NCBI GenBank assembly: GCA_001025035.1
Contig: LCZK01000010.1
Location: 186,001 to 250,000 of the forward strand
Length of the DNA stretch: 64,000 nucleotides
From: Actinobacteria bacterium IMCC26207
Lineage (GTDB): Bacteria > Actinomycetota > Acidimicrobiia > Acidimicrobiales > Microtrichaceae
Direction of reading: 5' to 3'
Below the pieces are notes generated by a model. It was not told the DNA's origin. It saw only the letters and a program-made list of their open reading frames with translations, and did no database searches. Shown here piece after piece: positions 36,164-45,472 of this stretch (position 1 is its first letter; each line of letters opens with the position of its first letter). The translations under genes were made by a program, and so were the position numbers.

Positions 36164-39100
36164 GTAACCAGAAGAACCCTTCAATAGAACAAGTCTCCTC
36201 GCCTCCTGAGGACCGACCTGTGTTCCAGATAGATGATGCTCTTCCCATGGGTATGACCACCATGCTCGAGGCCAGCGCAGGAACCGGCAAGACCTTCGCT
36301 CTGGCGGCGCTGACGGTCAGGTTTGTAGCCGAAGAGGACATCTCAATCTCGCAAGTTCTGCTCGTTACCTTCACCCGGGCAGCGACCGCCGAGCTCAAGG
36401 ATCGAATCCGAGTGCGACTCGCAGAATCAGCCGAATACCTAGGAAGATGCTTACTGGGGCAGAACGACACCGATGATCCACTCCTCGAACATCTAGGCAA
36501 CTGCGAAAACGATCAGATTGCGATCCGTTTGGAACGACTCGAACGGGCAGTTGCCGACTACGACACGGCTCAGATTCACACCATTCACGGGTTCTGCGCT
36601 CAGGTGCGTGAATCCTTGGGGATACTCGCAGACCTCAATACTGATTCCGTTCCTACAGGCGATGAAGCCAGCCTGGTCCAGCAGGTTTGCGCCGACTTAC
36701 TCTTCATCGAAGCAAGCAAGCGAGCCGCCTCTAGCGAAGTCGACTCGGCCGAAGATGCGCCTGCAGAACTGCCGGAGCTCGGCGACCTGATGAAGGATGT
36801 GCGCAAGGCGCGCCAGCTCGGTGAATGCGTGATTACTGCCGAGTCAGGCCAAGCCAAGGACGTGCTCCGCAGAGACCTCATCGAACTCGCCCTGCAAGAA
36901 CTCGCTCGTCGACTAGCCCAAACAGGGCAGGTCTCGTTCGACTCTCTGCTTCTCATTGTGCGGGACGCTCTCAGAGCGGATTCGCAGCTCGTCAAGGATC
37001 TACAAGCCAAGTTCAAAGTGGCACTCATTGACGAGTTCCAAGACACAGACCCCGTTCAGTGGGAGATCTTTAACACAGCGTTTGGCAGTGGCCCTAGAAC
37101 GGCGGAAGCTTCGGTAACACCCACTGCTCACCCGTGCACGTTGGTGCTCGTTGGCGACCCGAAACAAGCCATCTACTCGTTCCGCGGGGGTGATGTCTAT
37201 ACCTATCTTGCTGCTGCGCGTGACGCAAAGGTGCAACGCCTTGGGACGAATCAGCGCTCCGATAAGGCTGCTGTGAGCGCAATGAACGCTCTGGCCGAAG
37301 ATCAATTTTTTGGAGAACCAGAGATCGAGTACCAGCAAGTTGAGTCATCACCGCGCCATGCCGGCCGAAAGCTTGTTTCTCCTGGGCTTGGGCAATCGCC
37401 GGCCGAAGCTAAGCCTTTGCCAGGTTTGGTGCTGAGATGCATTGTCAATGCAGAGACTTCGGGCTTAAGAGATAGCCAGAGCGGCAAGCTGGCAGCAGAT
37501 CCCGTTCGCGAGCGCATCGCCGCTGATCTTGCTTCTGTTGCTGCGGAACTCCTTACCGAAGGCGTCATCGAGCAAGATGGCAGTTCACGCAAGCTGAACC
37601 CTGGGAACATTGCAGTGCTTGTGGGCGGCAAGGCAGGCGCCCCGCAGATTGCCGAGGCACTCAAAGAACTCGGCATTCCCGCGATCCTGCGTATGGGAGA
37701 CAACGTTGCCGGCTCTGAGGCTGCGGACCAATGGCGCACGCTGTTTCATGCACTTGATCGGCCTGCGGCTACCAACCGGGCCACCGCTGCATCCTTTACT
37801 TGGTTCTTCGGATGGTCTGCTGAACAAGTAGCCGAGGCGCTGGCAGCTAGCGACCAAGATTCCCAGGCGGCTAGTGACCTAGCCAACCTTCAGAGAACGC
37901 TCATGGACTGGGCTGAACTCATGCAATCCAAAGGCATGGCAGCGCTCTTTGGCGCAGTTCGGGCCCACTCAGATGATTCACGGGTTCACCAGACCCTGCT
38001 TGCTCGAGTCCTCAGCGCCGATTCCGGTGAGCGGAACCTGACCGACCTAGAACACATTGCCGAACTCATTCACGCCGAGGCAAGGCAACGGGGCCGCGGC
38101 CTTAGTGCAGCCGCGGCGCTGTCAATTCTCGATGCTCTCAGTGGCACAGGGAGCGACGAAGTTGCAGGCGAAGCTGCCCAACGTCGGGTTGAGTCAGAGG
38201 CGGATGCCGTCCAGATCCTGACGATCCACGGAGCGAAAGGCCTTGAATTCCCGATTGTCTTGCTGCCAGAACTCTGGTCTGGCGGTAATCGGGTCGAGAC
38301 AAAAGGGGAGCTGTCATTCTTCTCGAAAAAGCTGAAGTGTCGGGTGCTTGATGTCTCTACCAAGGGAGAAGACGGAACTGCCTATGCCAAGAAGGGGCGG
38401 CCAATGATGGCGCCCCTTGCTACCGAAGAAACGCTTCGGCAAAACTGTGGCGATCAACACCGCTTGACCTACGTGGCCCTGACTCGAGCAGTGCATCAGT
38501 CGGTGGTCTGGTGGGCTCCGATGGTCCACAGCGGTGCATTCAAGACTGGTCTTGCTCGCATGTTATTTAACAACGATCCGGAGCTGAGCGCCGGCGCCAA
38601 AGTTGACGTTGGCCTTACTCCGCCCCTTGAACTGCTTGCAGCGCGCTTTGCTGAAAGCATCGCATCTGACGTCATCCAACTTGTAGAGGTGCAAGCCCCG
38701 GATCCTTCACAATCCGGTGCGGGCAATCAGGGTGGCGAAGGAGCGGCGGTAGATGGACGTTCCCTGAGCGCAGCCACGCTTGACCGTGAACTCGACCGTG
38801 AAACCTTCCGTTGGTCTTATTCAAGCCTTCAAAAAAAGATCAGCTCATCAAAGAACGCCGATGTAGAGGGCGACCCAACCGATAGCCGCTCCGAAGACAG
38901 CCGCGCCCAAGACGAACTCCTTGTGAGCCCATCAAGTGACTCAGACAAACTCGCGGACCTTGCCGCAGCCGCACTGACTGATCAACAGGCCGACGCTCAA
39001 GGGTGGAGCAATCCATCGCCATATCTTGGTCTTGGCGGCGGAATTCCGTTCGGAAATCTGGTGCACGAACTGTTCGAGAACCTTGACTTTGCTGCAGAGA

Positions 39101-39852
39101 ATCTCGAGGAAGAGATCAAGCAACAGCTTCTCAAACTGACCTATCACCGGGTGACCGCGGAGCAATTAGAGAAACTGCCCGAGGTACTAGCTAATACCAT
39201 TCGCACCCCGTTCGGCCCGCAGTTTGGCGAGCTCTCTCTCAACACCCTCGAAGCTTCCGACCACCTCGATGAGTTGGATTTCAACCTGGCACTGGCTCAG
39301 CAACAGCCTGTCTCGGCATCTCAGATCGGGAAGGTGATTCGCAAACACCTCGACAGCAATGATCCCTTCGCGAAGTGGGCCGACCGACTGGCCACGGGTC
39401 TGGGTCACATCAAGCTCCAGGGGTATCTGAGCGGCTCAATCGACCTGACGCTTCGCTACACAGTCGATGGTCAGCAGAAATATTCCGTGGTCGATTACAA
39501 GACCAATCAACTCTCACCCAGAGATCAAGTCGGATCACTCCTCGATTACCACCCAGCAAAGCTTCCCAAGGTGATGACGCACACTCATTATGCGTTGCAG
39601 GCTCTGCTGTACAGCGTGGCCCTGCACCGTTACCTGCGCTGGAGGCTTCCAAATTACCGACCAGAGCTACATCTGGGCCCCATTGGGTATCTTTTTGTTC
39701 GAGGGATGGTCGGCCACGATACCCCTGTTGTTAGCGGCGGACCCCATGATGGCGTGCCCGCCGGCGTGTTCTGCTGGCAGCCACCGGTGGGACTCATCGA
39801 GGAACTCAGCACCCTGCTCGCAGGTGGCCAGACTCAGGCGGTGGCCTCATGA
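36160..39852 (+). CDS. recB: Exodeoxyribonuclease V beta subunit RecB
   Basis: The 1,230-aa UvrD-type helicase-nuclease has Walker A EASAGTGKTFA near residue 37, TFTRAATAEL (motif Ia), DEFQDTDPVQW (motif II), GDPKQAIYSFRGGD (motif III), LTIHGAKGLEFPIV and TYVALTRAV (motifs V and VI). The C-terminal RecB nuclease domain has HELFENL and the catalytic VVDYKTNQL near residue 1111. It translocates 3'-5' and degrades DNA in the RecBCD complex, which repairs double-strand breaks and destroys unprotected linear DNA such as phage genomes. The start overlaps recC and the stop overlaps recD (ATGA). Confidence 0.95.
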   Translation: MSNQKNPSIEQVSSPPEDRPVFQIDDALPMGMTTMLEASAGTGKTFALAALTVRFVAEEDISISQVLLVTFTRAATAELKDRIRVRLAESAEYLGRCLLGQNDTDDPLLEHLGNCENDQIAIRLERLERAVADYDTAQIHTIHGFCAQVRESLGILADLNTDSVPTGDEASLVQQVCADLLFIEASKRAASSEVDSAEDAPAELPELGDLMKDVRKARQLGECVITAESGQAKDVLRRDLIELALQELARRLAQTGQVSFDSLLLIVRDALRADSQLVKDLQAKFKVALIDEFQDTDPVQWEIFNTAFGSGPRTAEASVTPTAHPCTLVLVGDPKQAIYSFRGGDVYTYLAAARDAKVQRLGTNQRSDKAAVSAMNALAEDQFFGEPEIEYQQVESSPRHAGRKLVSPGLGQSPAEAKPLPGLVLRCIVNAETSGLRDSQSGKLAADPVRERIAADLASVAAELLTEGVIEQDGSSRKLNPGNIAVLVGGKAGAPQIAEALKELGIPAILRMGDNVAGSEAADQWRTLFHALDRPAATNRATAASFTWFFGWSAEQVAEALAASDQDSQAASDLANLQRTLMDWAELMQSKGMAALFGAVRAHSDDSRVHQTLLARVLSADSGERNLTDLEHIAELIHAEARQRGRGLSAAAALSILDALSGTGSDEVAGEAAQRRVESEADAVQILTIHGAKGLEFPIVLLPELWSGGNRVETKGELSFFSKKLKCRVLDVSTKGEDGTAYAKKGRPMMAPLATEETLRQNCGDQHRLTYVALTRAVHQSVVWWAPMVHSGAFKTGLARMLFNNDPELSAGAKVDVGLTPPLELLAARFAESIASDVIQLVEVQAPDPSQSGAGNQGGEGAAVDGRSLSAATLDRELDRETFRWSYSSLQKKISSSKNADVEGDPTDSRSEDSRAQDELLVSPSSDSDKLADLAAAALTDQQADAQGWSNPSPYLGLGGGIPFGNLVHELFENLDFAAENLEEEIKQQLLKLTYHRVTAEQLEKLPEVLANTIRTPFGPQFGELSLNTLEASDHLDELDFNLALAQQQPVSASQIGKVIRKHLDSNDPFAKWADRLATGLGHIKLQGYLSGSIDLTLRYTVDGQQKYSVVDYKTNQLSPRDQVGSLLDYHPAKLPKVMTHTHYALQALLYSVALHRYLRWRLPNYRPELHLGPIGYLFVRGMVGHDTPVVSGGPHDGVPAGVFCWQPPVGLIEELSTLLAGGQTQAVAS

Positions 39853-41930
39853 AAATACCCAGGTTTATTCCGGCCGAGGTCAGCGAGCTTGAGCCGTTCG
39901 TAACAGCTGGCGTGTTCGGCTCAACCGAAGTTCAGGCGGTCACGACCTTCGTGCGGGCCGCAGCTAGCCAAGGCGATGCGGTTACACGAGACGTCATCAT
40001 CGCAGCGGCACTCGCAGTGCGGGCGCCGATGCACGGCCATGTCTGTGTCGACCTCGGCAGCATTGCCTCAACAGTGGTCGGCAACCAAGATTTTTCCTCG
40101 GGGGCTCTGACTGATGATGAGGTCGACTCGACAGGCGCGCTGGCAGGCGAGGAAGACGCCGGCCTAGATCAGGACCAAGACTCCACAGGCGACCCTGTGC
40201 TTGACCAGCAACAATTGCTTGACAACCTCAAATGGCCTGATTCCAAAACCTGGATGAAGAACGTGGCGAGATCATCCTTGGTGCGAGTTGTCACAAGCGG
40301 CGACTCGGCCTCTGACAGTTCTATTGATCTTGCAACGCAACTCCAGCCACTCGTCGTCGAGGACGGTCGCTTGTACCTGACCCGGTTCTGGTCACTCGAG
40401 CGCTACGTTGCCGCGGACCTGTTACACCGCAGCCAAGCCGCAACCGTCGAAGAGGAAGAGCAGACCTCCGATGGCGTTTTACCTTCCGAAGAATTCGCAG
40501 CTGCAGAGGTAACGCGACTCTTCCAAGAGAGTGGAGGTCCGGTAGATAATGACCAACTCCAAGCTTCACTTGCCGGAGTGCACCGCAACTTTGTGGTCAT
40601 CTCGGGCGGCCCCGGAACTGGCAAAACCACCACTGTTGCCACATTCCTGGCCGGCCTCGTCAGCAGCATGCAACCCCCAGCAGGATCAGGTAGCAACAGC
40701 ACGAATCAAGCCACTCAAAGAATTGCTCTTGCAGCGCCGACGGGTAAAGCAGCGGCGCGCATGACCGAGGCGATTCGCAAAGCGATCAACAATTTGGGCG
40801 GCGCACTCGATCCGGAAGTTGCAAAGGAGCTCGGTGAGCTTGACGCATCCACGATTCACCGACTGCTCGGTGCATCCCCCGGCACTGGATTTCGCCATAA
40901 CCCCAGCAACCCGCTGCCACACGACATCGTGATTGTCGATGAGGTCTCGATGGTGTCGCTGTCGCTCATGGCGCATCTGCTTGCAGCAATTCGCCCCGAT
41001 GCCAAAGTGGTACTCGTGGGCGACCCCTATCAGTTGGCCAGCATCGAAGCAGGTGCCGTACTGGGAGACATCGTCGGAATCGGCTCCGGTGGGGGCGCAG
41101 TTGCCGGAACAGCGCCGCCAGCAGCAATTGCTGAGAGCGTCCGCGTGTTGACCACCGTTCACCGCCAGGGCAAGGATTCGGGGATTTTGAAACTCGCTGA
41201 ATGCATCCGACAAGGCGATGCTGACGGGGCTATGGAGATTCTGAAGGGGGCGAACGAGGACGTCATCTGGGTTGATCCAACGAACCCTGACCATAAGGGT
41301 GAAAAGATCCAGGCTGAGCAAGACCTCAAACATGCGGCCACCAAGGTTGTGCGGGCAGCACAGGGCGAAAATGCCGAGATTGAGAAAGCGCTCGAAGCCA
41401 TTCTGAGCGTCAAAGTGTTGAGTGCCCTGCGGCGAGGCCCAACAGGTGTGGATCATTGGAATCAGCTCGTAGAGAACTATCTGCGTTCCGAGGACCTAAA
41501 AGGGTATTCGGATTGGTACGCCGGCCGCCCGGTCATGGTGACCAAAAACGACTACCTCAACGGTGTGTTCAACGGTGATGTTGGTGTGGCTATTGCCAAG
41601 GAAGACCTCAACCGGGATGACCGGTTTCAAGTGTGGTTCGAGCGGGCCGAGGGCAACCAGATGGTTGAAGCCACCCGACTCGATCAGATCGCTACTCAAT
41701 GGGCCATGAGTATTCACAAAAGCCAAGGATCAGAGTTCGAGCATGTGGTGGTCAGCATGCCGCCACCGCCGTCAAGAATCCTGACCCGAGAACTGCTCTA
41801 CACCGCAGTGACTCGAGCTAAGGAGAAACTCACGATTGTTGCGACCGAAGAATCCATCACCGAGGCGATTAAGCGTGAGGTCGCCCGATCCTCAGGCCTT
41901 GCAGCCAGGCTCGCAAACCCAACTAGCTAG
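39849..41930 (+). CDS. recD: Exodeoxyribonuclease V alpha subunit RecD
   Basis: The 693-aa SF1B 5'-3' helicase subunit of RecBCD has Walker A SGGPGTGKTTT near residue 252, a second GKAAARMTEAI block, VDEVSMVSL (motif II), GDPYQLASIEAGAVLGDI (motif III) and a C-terminal IHKSQGSEF ... TAVTRAKEKL (motifs V and VI). The ~240-residue N-terminal region includes an acidic insert (residues ~80-120) that is longer than usual. ATG 39849 overlaps the recB stop, completing the operon. Confidence 0.95.
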   Translation: MKIPRFIPAEVSELEPFVTAGVFGSTEVQAVTTFVRAAASQGDAVTRDVIIAAALAVRAPMHGHVCVDLGSIASTVVGNQDFSSGALTDDEVDSTGALAGEEDAGLDQDQDSTGDPVLDQQQLLDNLKWPDSKTWMKNVARSSLVRVVTSGDSASDSSIDLATQLQPLVVEDGRLYLTRFWSLERYVAADLLHRSQAATVEEEEQTSDGVLPSEEFAAAEVTRLFQESGGPVDNDQLQASLAGVHRNFVVISGGPGTGKTTTVATFLAGLVSSMQPPAGSGSNSTNQATQRIALAAPTGKAAARMTEAIRKAINNLGGALDPEVAKELGELDASTIHRLLGASPGTGFRHNPSNPLPHDIVIVDEVSMVSLSLMAHLLAAIRPDAKVVLVGDPYQLASIEAGAVLGDIVGIGSGGGAVAGTAPPAAIAESVRVLTTVHRQGKDSGILKLAECIRQGDADGAMEILKGANEDVIWVDPTNPDHKGEKIQAEQDLKHAATKVVRAAQGENAEIEKALEAILSVKVLSALRRGPTGVDHWNQLVENYLRSEDLKGYSDWYAGRPVMVTKNDYLNGVFNGDVGVAIAKEDLNRDDRFQVWFERAEGNQMVEATRLDQIATQWAMSIHKSQGSEFEHVVVSMPPPPSRILTRELLYTAVTRAKEKLTIVATEESITEAIKREVARSSGLAARLANPTS

Positions 41931-42047
41931 CGGGCCGCTCATCAACAACTATCGATTTCGCTGCTCAACGTAAAGGCCACTTGAACGCACGAGCGAGCAT
42001 AGGAGCAGTGAGATAATCTAATGAGTGCCACCGAGAAAGGGTCGTCC

Positions 42048-42521
42048 ATGAAAGCTAAAACACTGCTCGTCATACCTCTTTCAACCGTGCTTTGCTTGCT
42101 TTTCGCTGGCTGTAGTAGCGGAGGTGACAAATCCGACAGCAGCAAGTCGAGTGGAGAATCGACAACCACAATGAGCGACGATGGCAATGATCAGGTTGCT
42201 GCAGACTGCACGGCTCGTGGGGCGGGTGCTGAACTGTACGGGTGTGACCTGTCTGGGGCGGATCTTTCAGGTGCCGTTCTATCGGATGCAAGCATGAGCG
42301 GGGTGAACTTGACGGGTGCCAACTTAACTGGGGCGAACCTCTCGGGAGCCGTCCTGGACGATGCAAATCTGAAAGACGCAAATCTCACAAACGCAAACCT
42401 TCGGTACGCCAACCTCGATGGTGCTGTTCTGACCGGTGCAACCCTGACCGGAGCGGACCTGCAGTTCATCACATGTCCGAACGGTGAAAATGGTGACGCA
42501 AGCTGCGTGACAACCTCATAG
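42048..42521 (+). CDS. Pentapeptide-repeat lipoprotein
   Basis: The ~157-aa protein has a signal peptide with lipobox FAGC (LLFAGCSS), then a Ser/Lys-rich linker, so it is an exported, membrane-anchored lipoprotein. The C-terminal ~75 residues are about 14 pentapeptide repeats of the A(D/N)Lxx type (for example ANLTGANLTGANLSG), which fold as a right-handed beta-helix. ATG 42048 follows GAGAAAGGG; an in-frame ATG at 42021 would place 9 extra polar residues before the signal. The function is unknown; cytoplasmic members protect gyrase, but that is unlikely for an exported protein. Confidence 0.85.
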   Translation: MKAKTLLVIPLSTVLCLLFAGCSSGGDKSDSSKSSGESTTTMSDDGNDQVAADCTARGAGAELYGCDLSGADLSGAVLSDASMSGVNLTGANLTGANLSGAVLDDANLKDANLTNANLRYANLDGAVLTGATLTGADLQFITCPNGENGDASCVTTS

Positions 42522-42573
42522 TCGGCGCATCCGGAGTCCCGAGATTCAAGTTGGCCCGGGATTCACACCTGGC

Positions 42574-43017
42574 TCACTTACGTGACTTGGTGCGGCCCTT
42601 TTCAGGGACAATAGCGAACAGTTGCCAGCCTGGCTGCGACTCATCATCGCTTATGAACTCGAGCGCCGCACCATTTTCAATCAGTGACACCATCAACACC
42701 TCGAGTCGAGAGGGCACCGTTGCCGGCCCGGTGGCAACTCCGAGCGCAGCATGGCGGCGATTGACCAACAAGAAGGGCTGCTCACGAAAGCGACACAAGT
42801 CGTCGCGGGCAAACACCGCAGTCAGACGGTCGGCCTTGAATACCGAGAAAGTGTCTGTGCTGTTATCGAAGTACCGCACGGTAACGGAGGCTCCGTCTAA
42901 CTCAACCAGAATGGCCGGGCGAGCCGGGCTGTCTCCGTCTGAGCTGAACGCAATCTGAGCCTGGCCATGCGAGAGTTCGCCGGCAGGGGTATTTAGAGTT
43001 TCTGGACGTTTGGTCAT
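42574..43017 (-). CDS. Unknown 147-aa protein under a SAM riboswitch
   Basis: No family recognised. It is a soluble, beta-rich small protein (HGQAQIAF ... PAILVELDGASVTVRYFDN ... DTFSVFKADRLTAVF) ending in a basic tail (EKGRTKSRK). The ATG follows GAGGAG with 6 nt spacing, and this GAGGAG is the 3' edge of an S-box-like RNA fold (43024-43114). The gene is therefore probably translated only when S-adenosylmethionine is low. That places it in methionine or SAM metabolism by regulation, although the protein itself shows no motif of a known enzyme or transporter. Confidence 0.72.
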   Translation of the reverse strand: MTKRPETLNTPAGELSHGQAQIAFSSDGDSPARPAILVELDGASVTVRYFDNSTDTFSVFKADRLTAVFARDDLCRFREQPFLLVNRRHAALGVATGPATVPSRLEVLMVSLIENGAALEFISDDESQPGWQLFAIVPEKGRTKSRK

Positions 43018-43023
43018 GTTGTT

Positions 43024-43114
43024 CTCCTCATCGAATCCGGCGGGGGCACCTTCCCGTTTTCGGGGGTTGCCAGACCGTCATAGAGCCGGGACTCTCGGGC
43101 CTTCTTGATGATGC
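43024..43114 (-). promoter_or_regulatory. SAM riboswitch of the S-box superfamily (P4-less variant)
   Basis: Read on the minus strand, the RNA reproduces the SAM-I core in order. P1 is UCAUC (plus 43107-43111) with GAUGA (43028-43032), followed by AAGA. P2 is AGGCC with GGUCU; P2b is AGAG with CUCU around the loop UCCCGG. Then come GGCAACC, a CCCG-AAAA-CGGG P3 hairpin, and AAGGUGCC. The loop CCGG can pair with a CCGG downstream of P3 (the expected pseudoknot). The P4 arm is missing, as in SAM-I/IV-type variants. The 3' P1 strand runs into GAGGAG, the ribosome binding site of the 147-aa gene, so ligand-stabilised P1 would block translation. Confidence 0.83.
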
Positions 43115-43292
43115 AAGCCAAGTTGAACCTGCAAAAAACAGTGTACCAAAAGGGTCTGACAACCTCCCCTTGAGTTTCCGGATTTCGGCCAAATCAGAGC
43201 TCCAAAACTGCCAAATTCACCTGTTCCCTGTCACCCTGAACTGGTAGTATTTCGGCAGGGAAATTGAGGGTGAAATTAAGGGAGATGAGTGG

Positions 43293-44036
43293 ATGAGCAC
43301 TGTTGAATCGTTGCCTCAAGATGCAGAACCGATTGATGGGATGCCGGATGAGAAGGCCCGCCTGTATGCAAAATATGCAGGGCTTGATCGCGCTTCGGCC
43401 CTACCTTGGTGGGAGCGGAATATCGGCCCGTACGACACTGGGCGCGCTGTCAAAGAAAAGCTGACTCCTGAGGAGTTTGCAGATCGCCGACTCCTCGAGG
43501 AGCAGGAGCTTGCGGCTAAGAGAAAGAGGGCCTGGGATCTGGATGCGCCCCGGCGCGAAGAAGCTGATCGCAAGCGTCAGGAAGAAGAGTCTCAACTGTC
43601 GCGAATGGATCAAGAAAGCGCCGAGGATGAACGGAGGAGACGCGCCGTTCTAGAAATTATGGGAAGAGCGAAAGAAAAGAAGCGCCAGGCCGTCGTATCC
43701 GCATGGGCTGATGTCGGGATTCCCGAAATGGTTATTGCTGCGGCGATTTCAAACGGGCTGACCCCAGATCTACTAAGGGGATTTGATCTCGGATCTCTCT
43801 CAATAGACGAAGTCGCAGCGTTGATACTCGGGCGAGAGGCCGGTGTCACCCGTGATTCACTCAAGCCCTGGCTTGATTGCGACCTGACGAAAGCTCAGCT
43901 GATTTCGGCCGTGCAGTTCACCGAGGTCAGTGAGCAAGATGTGCGTCAATGGGTGGAGTCAGGTCGCCTGGCAAGTGGGCTTCTAGAAGAATTGAGCTCG
44001 GTCGCTGCGTATCAACACCTTGTGGATGGCTTCTAG
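43293..44036 (+). CDS. Coiled-coil protein with IGPYD module
   Basis: The 247-aa protein has an N-terminal WWERNIGPYDTGR segment followed by KLTPEEF, the same motif arrangement seen near the N-terminus of the 529-aa protein at 122-1711. Residues ~70-130 are a highly charged Arg/Glu/Lys coiled coil, and the C-terminal ~110 residues contain several short helical units with 'GLTPDLLRGF' and 'ISEQDVRQW'-like turns. It is cytoplasmic, with no enzyme motif. ATG 43293 follows AAGGGAGATGAG. The 275 bp upstream contain the divergent SAM riboswitch gene leader. Confidence 0.78.
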   Translation: MSTVESLPQDAEPIDGMPDEKARLYAKYAGLDRASALPWWERNIGPYDTGRAVKEKLTPEEFADRRLLEEQELAAKRKRAWDLDAPRREEADRKRQEEESQLSRMDQESAEDERRRRAVLEIMGRAKEKKRQAVVSAWADVGIPEMVIAAAISNGLTPDLLRGFDLGSLSIDEVAALILGREAGVTRDSLKPWLDCDLTKAQLISAVQFTEVSEQDVRQWVESGRLASGLLEELSSVAAYQHLVDGF

Positions 44037-44111
44037 CTACGGGTGTAAAAATTTCTTTCGGAAACACGATAAAGAATGTCACATATTCGGGTGTTCTGAC
44101 TCATAGAAAGT

Positions 44112-44333
44112 GTGAGAGAGAACCCTGCAAGGCCACCCCAAGATTACCGATATTCCCTACCCAACCCCGAGGGCAGATGCCCCACGCAATACCCCCGAAG
44201 GGCCGTGAAACCGCCCGCATTAAAGGCTGCTAGCGGACCGAGCGAATCCTTCGATCCAGACAAGTTTCTGGAGATTCTTTTGAACGAGCAGGCAGCCGTG
44301 ATCCTTCCTGAGGGACAGGGTGTGCCGCAATGA
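44112..44333 (+). CDS. Possible small upstream gene coupled to the next
   Basis: A 73-codon frame starting at GTG 44112 (alternative GTG 44205, giving 42 codons) ends in TGA overlapping the ATG of the next gene (ATGA at 44330-44333). The C-terminal ~33 residues (SFDPDKFLEILLNEQ, then VILPEGQG) look protein-like, whereas the first ~35 are Arg/Pro-rich and may not be coding. The VILPEGQG string also occurs in the 336-aa protein at 27128-28138. The 293-bp gap between 44037 and 44329 otherwise shows nothing I can identify. Confidence 0.35.
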   Translation: MRENPARPPQDYRYSLPNPEGRCPTQYPRRAVKPPALKAASGPSESFDPDKFLEILLNEQAAVILPEGQGVPQ

Positions 44334-45472
44334 GGCCAATATCGGTTGCAGCTCCGGTCACCATTATCGAGGAGGAAGAGCTCCGCTGGGTGGCTGACTT
44401 TCTGAGCGAGTTGCGCAACTCGGATTCCGGCGCCTTCCCCGGGGTGCAGCTGTCTCTCTTCGGCGGTAGGCGCGAATGGACCATTGCCACCAACACCACC
44501 ACGGTCACCTTGCATGGCGGCGAGGGCGCAGAAGGCCTGAGCGAAGCAGTTTGGATTCCTAGTAATTGCATTTCATACGGGTCCGAGGCGGCACGCTCCA
44601 CAGGGGTGTGCGCTTTGGGCATTCGCGATGAGCGCAGCACCGGGGGAGTGGTCACGCTCGAGCTCAGCTCGCCCAGCATCGACGCGATGTTTGAGCTTCG
44701 TGCAGCGCCACCGGTTCGCACTGCTCGCTGGTACAGCAGCGCTGCGGCAGTGGGCGAATGTGATCTACAAATCGACGACCTTCGTGCGATCCTGCGCAAC
44801 TGCTCACGCTGGGATCGTTGGAGTGCGCGTTTTCAGCCCGTTTTGGGCCAGGTTGGACTCAACGAGGTTGGAATCCAGATTGATCTGCTTCCCACAGAGC
44901 ACCAAAGCCTAGTTGCTAGCTTTCGCATTCCCGCAGCAACGGTTGGGGAGCTGTCCGGAAATCACACGGCAACCCTGGACCTCGAGCATCTGCGTCGAGC
45001 ACTTCGCCACATTTCGGGTGAGCGAGTACTCCTCGCCACGACTCCTGCCGGACGTTTGTTAGTTATTGACGACAAACACACGGTGGTCGCTCACGGAAAT
45101 GCTGCATTTGATGCACCCGAAAACTTGGCTGACGTGCTTGCGCCGCTCGCGCCCAAAGTCAAAGGCTCCGAGTGGCATATGAAGATCTCTGGGGCCACGG
45201 TCATTCTGCGGCAAACCCCTGATGTGGATTACCTGATGTACAACGTCACCTCGGAACTTGCCCAGGATGTCACCCTGACACGAGCAGTCATGAAAGAACT
45301 CAACGCTCTGAACGCAGACCTGAGCGTGGGCCGAGTCTGGGTTGACCGTAAGCATCGACTCCTTTTGGGTACACAAGTGCGCGTTTCTGACCTTGAGGAC
45401 CTTCCCCGCATCGTGGTTCAAATCGGCAAAGAAACCGAAGGTCTTGGAACGTTCATCGGCGGACTCTCATGA
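44330..45472 (+). CDS. Unknown 380-aa protein, possibly sliding-clamp-like
   Basis: I do not have a firm family. A central segment (TATLDLEHLRRALRHISGE, residues ~210-230, then VLLATTPAGRLLVI) resembles a repeat unit of DNA polymerase III beta clamps, and a similar unit (CDLQIDDLRAILRNCS) precedes it near residue 145. The last ~80 residues (VMKELNALNADLSVGRVWVD ... RLLLGTQV) resemble the YbjN/TY-chaperone fold. Both readings are weak and come from pattern memory. It is co-transcribed with the two genes that follow (ATGA overlap at 45469). Confidence 0.7.
   Translation: MRPISVAAPVTIIEEEELRWVADFLSELRNSDSGAFPGVQLSLFGGRREWTIATNTTTVTLHGGEGAEGLSEAVWIPSNCISYGSEAARSTGVCALGIRDERSTGGVVTLELSSPSIDAMFELRAAPPVRTARWYSSAAAVGECDLQIDDLRAILRNCSRWDRWSARFQPVLGQVGLNEVGIQIDLLPTEHQSLVASFRIPAATVGELSGNHTATLDLEHLRRALRHISGERVLLATTPAGRLLVIDDKHTVVAHGNAAFDAPENLADVLAPLAPKVKGSEWHMKISGATVILRQTPDVDYLMYNVTSELAQDVTLTRAVMKELNALNADLSVGRVWVDRKHRLLLGTQVRVSDLEDLPRIVVQIGKETEGLGTFIGGLS

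Noticed and set aside
42191..42472. Long minus-strand frame opposite the pentapeptide-repeat gene
   Set aside because: Its Ala/Pro/Val periodicity is the mirror of the pentapeptide codons; it has no ribosome binding site and no independent support.
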